NCBI RefSeq assembly: GCF_018866325.1
Contig: NZ_CP076457.1
Location: 5,119,001-5,183,000 of the forward strand
Origin: Streptomyces sp. YPW6
GTDB taxonomy: Bacteria; Actinomycetota; Actinomycetes; Streptomycetales; Streptomycetaceae
Length of the DNA stretch: 64,000 nucleotides
Direction of reading: 5' to 3'
The position numbers and the translations under genes are program-made. How positions within the stretch are numbered: position 1 is the first letter of the stretch; each line of letters starts with the position of its first letter. This document shows, piece after piece, positions 60,162 to 64,000 of the stretch. The notes under the pieces were generated by a model. It was not told the DNA's origin. It worked only from the letters and a program-made list of their open reading frames with translations, and did not search any database.

Positions 60162-61715
60162 TCACCCCCGCCGCAGCGCGAACCACAGCTCCGCCCGTAC
60201 GTCCATGTCGTCCAGGTCGGCGTCGAGCAACTTCCCGCACCGCCCGACGCGTTGGCGCACGGTGTTGCGGTGGATGCCGAGCGCCACCGCCGTACGGTCC
60301 CAGTTGCCGTGCAGGGAGAGCCAGCAGCGCAGGGTGTCGGCCAGCGGCTCGGTGAGGGGGGCGAGGAGGGCGCGGGCGTGCGCGGCCGCCTGTTCGGGCG
60401 GGACCAGGGCGGCGAGGCCGCGCACGGGGGCGTCCACCGCCAGGGGGGCGCGGGTCGCCTGTGCGTGGGTCAGGGCGCGGGCGGCCAGGGCGTCGGCGGC
60501 GTCGAGCGCGGTGACGGGGGTAGGGGCGGACACGCCGAGCGTCCAGCCGGGCTGCGGGGTGATCCCGCCCGCCTCCGGCAGGGGCCGGACCGCCTCGCCC
60601 TGCGCCCCCGTGCCCGGCAGGAGCAGCCGTACGGCCTCGGGGCCCCCGCGTCCCGCGTCGACCAGGGCCGTGCCCAGCGACGCGCCCAGGGCGCCGGCCG
60701 TCAACGCGTCCGCCGGGGTGCCGTCCGTGCGGCGGGCGTGGACCACCCTCCAGGGGCCGGCCGCTCCGAGGAGCGGGGCCACTGCGGCGGGGTCGGCGCC
60801 CAGCAGCATGCGGACCAGGGCCGCCGAACGGCCCGCCGCGTCCGCGCCCTGGTGCGGGGCGGCCAGCAGCGACAGCAGGACCACCGCGATGCCCGCCACG
60901 GTGTGGTCGCCCGACTCCCGCTGCCCGGCCGCCAGAGCCAGGACCAGGCCCTCTCCGCCGCCCAGCGCGTACGCCGACAGATGCGTGCCGCCGTGGGTGT
61001 CGGTGGCCGACGCGGGGGAGCCGGGGCGTTCGCGCGCCACCACACGGGTCAGGCGGGACAGGGCTACCGCCGTCTCCGGGGGCAGGGGACGGCCCGCCGC
61101 GTGGACCTCCTCGCCCCGTGCCGTCAGCAGGACCGCCCGGCCGCCGAGCTGCGCCGCGAGCTGGTGCAGGACCGCCGGTACGGGGTCGGGGCGGGCCGCC
61201 GCCGTCGCCAGGGCCTGCTGGGCGCGGGTCACCCGGCGCAGCTCGCGGTGGCGCGCCTCGGCCATCAGCCGCCACACCGCCCGCGCGATCGCCGTGAACG
61301 GGGTCTCCGGCGGCACCTCCAGCAGCGGCAGGCCCTGCCGGTCGCACGCCTCCGTCAGTGCCCCGGGCACCGTCTCGTGCACCGGGCGCACCCCGAATCC
61401 CAGCGCCGCGGCCCCCGCCTCCACCAGTCGGCCGACGTAGTGGTCCGGGTCCGTCAGCAGCACCCCGGCGCTCAGCAGCAGCTCGCCACCGAGAAGGTAC
61501 GGATACGGGTCCGCCATCTCCGAGGTGTGCACCCAGAGCAGCTCGGCCTCGGCCGGGCCCGCGATCCGGCGCAGCCCCAGGTCCTTGATCGCCAGCAGCT
61601 CCGCCAGGGGGATGGGCGGAGTCGGCGGGCCGGGGGGCGGGGACGGCGTCCCCGGGGCCGGGGGCAGTGGGGGAGTGGTGCCTGCGGGCGGGATCGGCAT
61701 GGACGGTTCATCCAT
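60162..61715 (-). CDS. PucR-family transcriptional regulator
   Basis: 517 aa. A Pro-rich N-terminus leads to the PucR sensor domain (~40-155: LLAIKDLGLRRIAGPAEAELLWVHTSEMADPYPYLLGGELLLSAG). A GGDEF-like linker region (~290-410) and the C-terminal PucR HTH_30 (~465-515: TLRCWLSLHGNWDRTAVALGIHRNTVRQRVGR) follow. It regulates nitrogen-compound catabolism in known cases. Start choice is uncertain: ATG 61715 or 61700, neither with a strong ribosome site. Divergent from the symporter-agmatinase genes, which it probably controls. Confidence 0.92.
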   Translation of the reverse strand: MDEPSMPIPPAGTTPPLPPAPGTPSPPPGPPTPPIPLAELLAIKDLGLRRIAGPAEAELLWVHTSEMADPYPYLLGGELLLSAGVLLTDPDHYVGRLVEAGAAALGFGVRPVHETVPGALTEACDRQGLPLLEVPPETPFTAIARAVWRLMAEARHRELRRVTRAQQALATAAARPDPVPAVLHQLAAQLGGRAVLLTARGEEVHAAGRPLPPETAVALSRLTRVVARERPGSPASATDTHGGTHLSAYALGGGEGLVLALAAGQRESGDHTVAGIAVVLLSLLAAPHQGADAAGRSAALVRMLLGADPAAVAPLLGAAGPWRVVHARRTDGTPADALTAGALGASLGTALVDAGRGGPEAVRLLLPGTGAQGEAVRPLPEAGGITPQPGWTLGVSAPTPVTALDAADALAARALTHAQATRAPLAVDAPVRGLAALVPPEQAAAHARALLAPLTEPLADTLRCWLSLHGNWDRTAVALGIHRNTVRQRVGRCGKLLDADLDDMDVRAELWFALRRG

Positions 61716-61819
61716 TCGGTGTGACGAGAATGGAGGAAACGTACACTTCAGCGTCGGCTTTCGGCCACCTACCGTCTTCCTCGCACGCACATCTGTTTGC
61801 CCGAGACGGAGGAAAGCCC

Positions 61820-63313
61820 ATGGCTGTCGACTACGCCGTGATCGTCGTCTACCTGGCCGGCATGCTCGCCATGGGCTGGTGGGGCATGCGCCGCGCCAAG
61901 TCCAAGAGCGAGTTCCTGGTCGCCGGACGCCGCCTCGGGCCCGCCATGTACTCCGGCACCATCGCGGCCATCGTCCTCGGCGGCGCCTCCACCATCGGCG
62001 GCGTCGGCCTGGGCTACCAGTACGGGCTCTCCGGCGCGTGGATGGTCTTCACCATCGGCCTGGGGCTCCTGGCGCTGTCCGTCTTCTTCTCGGCGCGGAT
62101 CGCCCGGCTGAAGGTCTACACCGTCTCGGAGATGCTCGACCTCCGCTACGGCGGACGGGCCGGAATCATCTCCGGCGTCGTGATGTGGGCGTACACCCTG
62201 ATGCTCGCGGTCACCTCGACCATCGCGTACGCCACCATCTTCGACGTCCTGTTCGACGTGAACCGCACCGTCGCCATCGTCCTCGGCGGCGCCATCGTCG
62301 TCGCGTACTCGACGCTCGGCGGCATGTGGTCGATCACCCTGACCGACATGGTCCAGTTCGTCGTCAAGACCATCGGACTGCTGCTGCTCCTGCTGCCCAT
62401 CGCGGTGGTCAAGGCGGGCGGCTTCAGCGAGATGAAGGCCCAGCTGCCGACCGAGTACTTCGACCCGCTCGGCATCGGCGGCGAGACGATCTTCACCTAC
62501 GTGCTGATCTACACCTTCGGCATGCTCATCGGGCAGGACATCTGGCAGCGCGTCTTCACCGCGCGCAGCGACTCGACGGCGCGGTGGGGCGGGACGGTCG
62601 CCGGTACGTACTGCCTCGTCTACGCCATCGCCGGGGCCGTCATCGGCACCGCCGCCAAGGTGATGTACCCGAACCTCGCGAGCGCGGACACCGCCTTCGC
62701 GACGATCGTCAAGGACCAGCTGCCGATGGGGGTGCGCGGGCTCGTGCTGGCCGCCGCGCTGGCCGCCGTGATGTCGACCTCCTCCGGCGCGCTGATCGCC
62801 TGCGCCACGGTCGCCAACAACGACATCTGGTCCCGGCTGCGGGGCGTCGTCGGCCGGGGCGAGAGCGGCGGCGACGAGCCGCACGACGAGGTCAGGGGGA
62901 ACCGGGCGTTCATCCTCATCATGGGCCTCGCCGTCATCGTCATCGCCATCGCGCTCAACGACGTGGTCGAGGCCCTGACCGTGGCCTACAACCTGCTGGT
63001 AGGCGGGCTGCTCGTGCCGATCATCGGCGGACTCCTGTGGCGGCGCGGCACCGCGGCCGGGGCGCTGTCGGCGGTGTGCGTGGGAGGTGTCGCGGTGATC
63101 GGGCTGATGTGGCACTACGGCATCCTCGCCAACCAGCCGATCTACTACGGGCTGCTGGCGTCGCTGGCCGTGTACGTCGTCGTCTCGCTGGCGACGCCGC
63201 CGACGGACGCGGCCGTGCTGGCCGAGTGGCGCGAGCGGCTGGCGGGCCGCGGCGAGCCCGCCCCGGAGACCCCGGACCAGGACCCGGCCCACCCCAGCCC
63301 GGCGAGGGCGTGA
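61820..63313 (+). CDS. Sodium:solute symporter (SSS family)
   Basis: 497 aa membrane symporter with ~13 predicted TM helices and a polar Pro-rich C-terminal tail. Family signatures: EFLVAGRRLGPAMYSGTIAAIVLGGASTIGG (~35-65), MWSITLTDMVQFVVK and the Na+-site region LAAVMSTSSGALIACATVANND (~310). GGAGGAAAG seven bases before ATG 61820. Neighbouring agmatinase suggests import of a guanidino compound or polyamine precursor; substrate is inferred from context only. Confidence 0.93.
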   Translation: MAVDYAVIVVYLAGMLAMGWWGMRRAKSKSEFLVAGRRLGPAMYSGTIAAIVLGGASTIGGVGLGYQYGLSGAWMVFTIGLGLLALSVFFSARIARLKVYTVSEMLDLRYGGRAGIISGVVMWAYTLMLAVTSTIAYATIFDVLFDVNRTVAIVLGGAIVVAYSTLGGMWSITLTDMVQFVVKTIGLLLLLLPIAVVKAGGFSEMKAQLPTEYFDPLGIGGETIFTYVLIYTFGMLIGQDIWQRVFTARSDSTARWGGTVAGTYCLVYAIAGAVIGTAAKVMYPNLASADTAFATIVKDQLPMGVRGLVLAAALAAVMSTSSGALIACATVANNDIWSRLRGVVGRGESGGDEPHDEVRGNRAFILIMGLAVIVIAIALNDVVEALTVAYNLLVGGLLVPIIGGLLWRRGTAAGALSAVCVGGVAVIGLMWHYGILANQPIYYGLLASLAVYVVVSLATPPTDAAVLAEWRERLAGRGEPAPETPDQDPAHPSPARA

Positions 63314-63468
63314 GGACGGAACCCTCGGGCCGGTCCCGGCCGGCCTCCAGGACGTCCTCCAACGCCGGACGGGCCGAGACCGGCCGCACGGGCCGAACGT
63401 CGCCGGGCAGGCCGAAGTGCCCGCACACTTGACACCGTACGAAACCGAAGGAAAGGCAAACCCCCCTC

Positions 63469-64000
63469 ATGAGCAGCACCGATACGCCGCGCGGCCCCAT
63501 CGACTCCTCCCGCGTCCCCCGGTACGCCGGGCCCGCGACGTTCGCCCGGCTGCCCCGCCTCGACGAGGTCGGGCGCACCGACGTCGCCGTGGTCGGCGTG
63601 CCCTTCGACACCGGGGTCTCCTACCGGCCCGGCGCCCGCTTCGGCGGCAACGCCATCCGGGAGGCCTCCCGGCTGCTGCGCCCGTACAACCCGGCCCAGG
63701 ACGCCTCCCCGTTCGCCCTCGCCCAGGTCGCCGACGCCGGCGACATCGCGGCGAACCCGTTCAACATCAACGAGGCCGTCGAGACCGTCGAGGGCGCGGC
63801 CGACGACCTGCTGGGCACCGGCGCCCGCCTGATGACCCTCGGCGGCGACCACACCATCGCCCTGCCCCTCCTGCGCTCCGTCGCCAAGAAGCACGGACCC
63901 GTCGCCCTGCTCCACTTCGACGCGCACCTGGACACCTGGGACACCTACTTCGGCGCCGAGTACACCCACGGCACCCCGTTCCGGCGGGCCGTCGAGGAGG
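63469..64000 (+). CDS. speB: Agmatinase/guanidinobutyrase (partial, cut by window end)
   Basis: 177 codons visible of a ureohydrolase normally ~310-320 aa. Seen are VVGVPFDTGVSYRPGARFGGNAIREASRLLRP, the Mn-site blocks LGGDHTI and LHFDAHLDTWDTYFG, and THGTPFRRAV. It hydrolyses a guanidino compound (agmatine or 4-guanidinobutyrate) to an amine or amino acid and urea. AAGGAAAGG lies upstream of ATG 63469. Third gene of the PucR-symporter-agmatinase locus. Whether agmatine or guanidinobutyrate is the substrate cannot be decided from the visible part; streptomycetes often have the latter activity in arginine breakdown. Confidence 0.93.
   Translation, partial: MSSTDTPRGPIDSSRVPRYAGPATFARLPRLDEVGRTDVAVVGVPFDTGVSYRPGARFGGNAIREASRLLRPYNPAQDASPFALAQVADAGDIAANPFNINEAVETVEGAADDLLGTGARLMTLGGDHTIALPLLRSVAKKHGPVALLHFDAHLDTWDTYFGAEYTHGTPFRRAVEE

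Overview
The window is high-GC actinobacterial DNA, almost certainly from a Streptomyces chromosome. GC-rich third codon positions, an adpA gene with a TTA codon, a desferrioxamine (des) operon behind an iron box, a CebR-controlled ceb/bgl locus and a whiJ-type regulator cluster all point the same way. From memory, the block cebEFG-bglC, cebR, tRNA-His, orn-adpA, usp, glmS, des, mcc/hmgL/acdH matches the order around SCO2774-SCO2798 of S. coelicolor. That is recollection, not a comparison run here. There are no rRNA genes, CRISPR arrays or intact mobile elements. One decayed IS256-type transposase fragment is present.

Left part (0-11.7 kb): an XRE/TPR-like regulator; a small unknown gene followed by a spermidine-synthase-like protein; an exported or anchored protein divergent from an OmpR-type two-component pair; then a minus-strand operon of two tandem AspT-type exchangers and an aspartate 4-decarboxylase, a decarboxylation-driven aspartate/alanine cycle.

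Cellobiose block (11.8-18.4 kb): cebE-cebF-cebG-bglC and cebR, with CebR boxes before cebE, at the bglC start and before cebR, and a 23-bp tandem-repeat array between cebG and bglC. tRNA-His, orn and the developmental regulator adpA follow, with about 0.9 kb of apparently non-coding DNA upstream of adpA.

Centre (21-37.4 kb): a universal stress protein, glmS, two uncharacterised genes, desABCD, and a branched-chain acyl-CoA operon (carboxylase beta and alpha subunits, HMG-CoA lyase, acyl-CoA dehydrogenase) divergent from a TetR gene across a pair of matching operators.

Right part (37.5-64 kb): a membrane PP2C phosphatase, a cold-shock protein, and a cellulose-synthase-like glycosyltransferase with an SGNH O-acyltransferase behind two DasR-like boxes. 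Next come a CDF transporter, a thioesterase and second acyl-CoA dehydrogenase, an AraC/VOC pair, a UvrA-like ABC protein and a whiJ-like XRE/DUF397 cluster. After these lie an accessory stretch (esterase, nucleoside-kinase-like protein, IS256 remnant, His-rich methyltransferase), an XRE-cupin-controlled MFS/flavoprotein module, and a PucR-symporter-agmatinase locus cut by the window end.

Nothing here is convincingly a wholly new system. The best leads are the DasR-box-associated glycosyltransferase/acyltransferase pair, the doubled AspT module, the His-Gln microsatellite methyltransferase, and the two intergenic repeat arrays.
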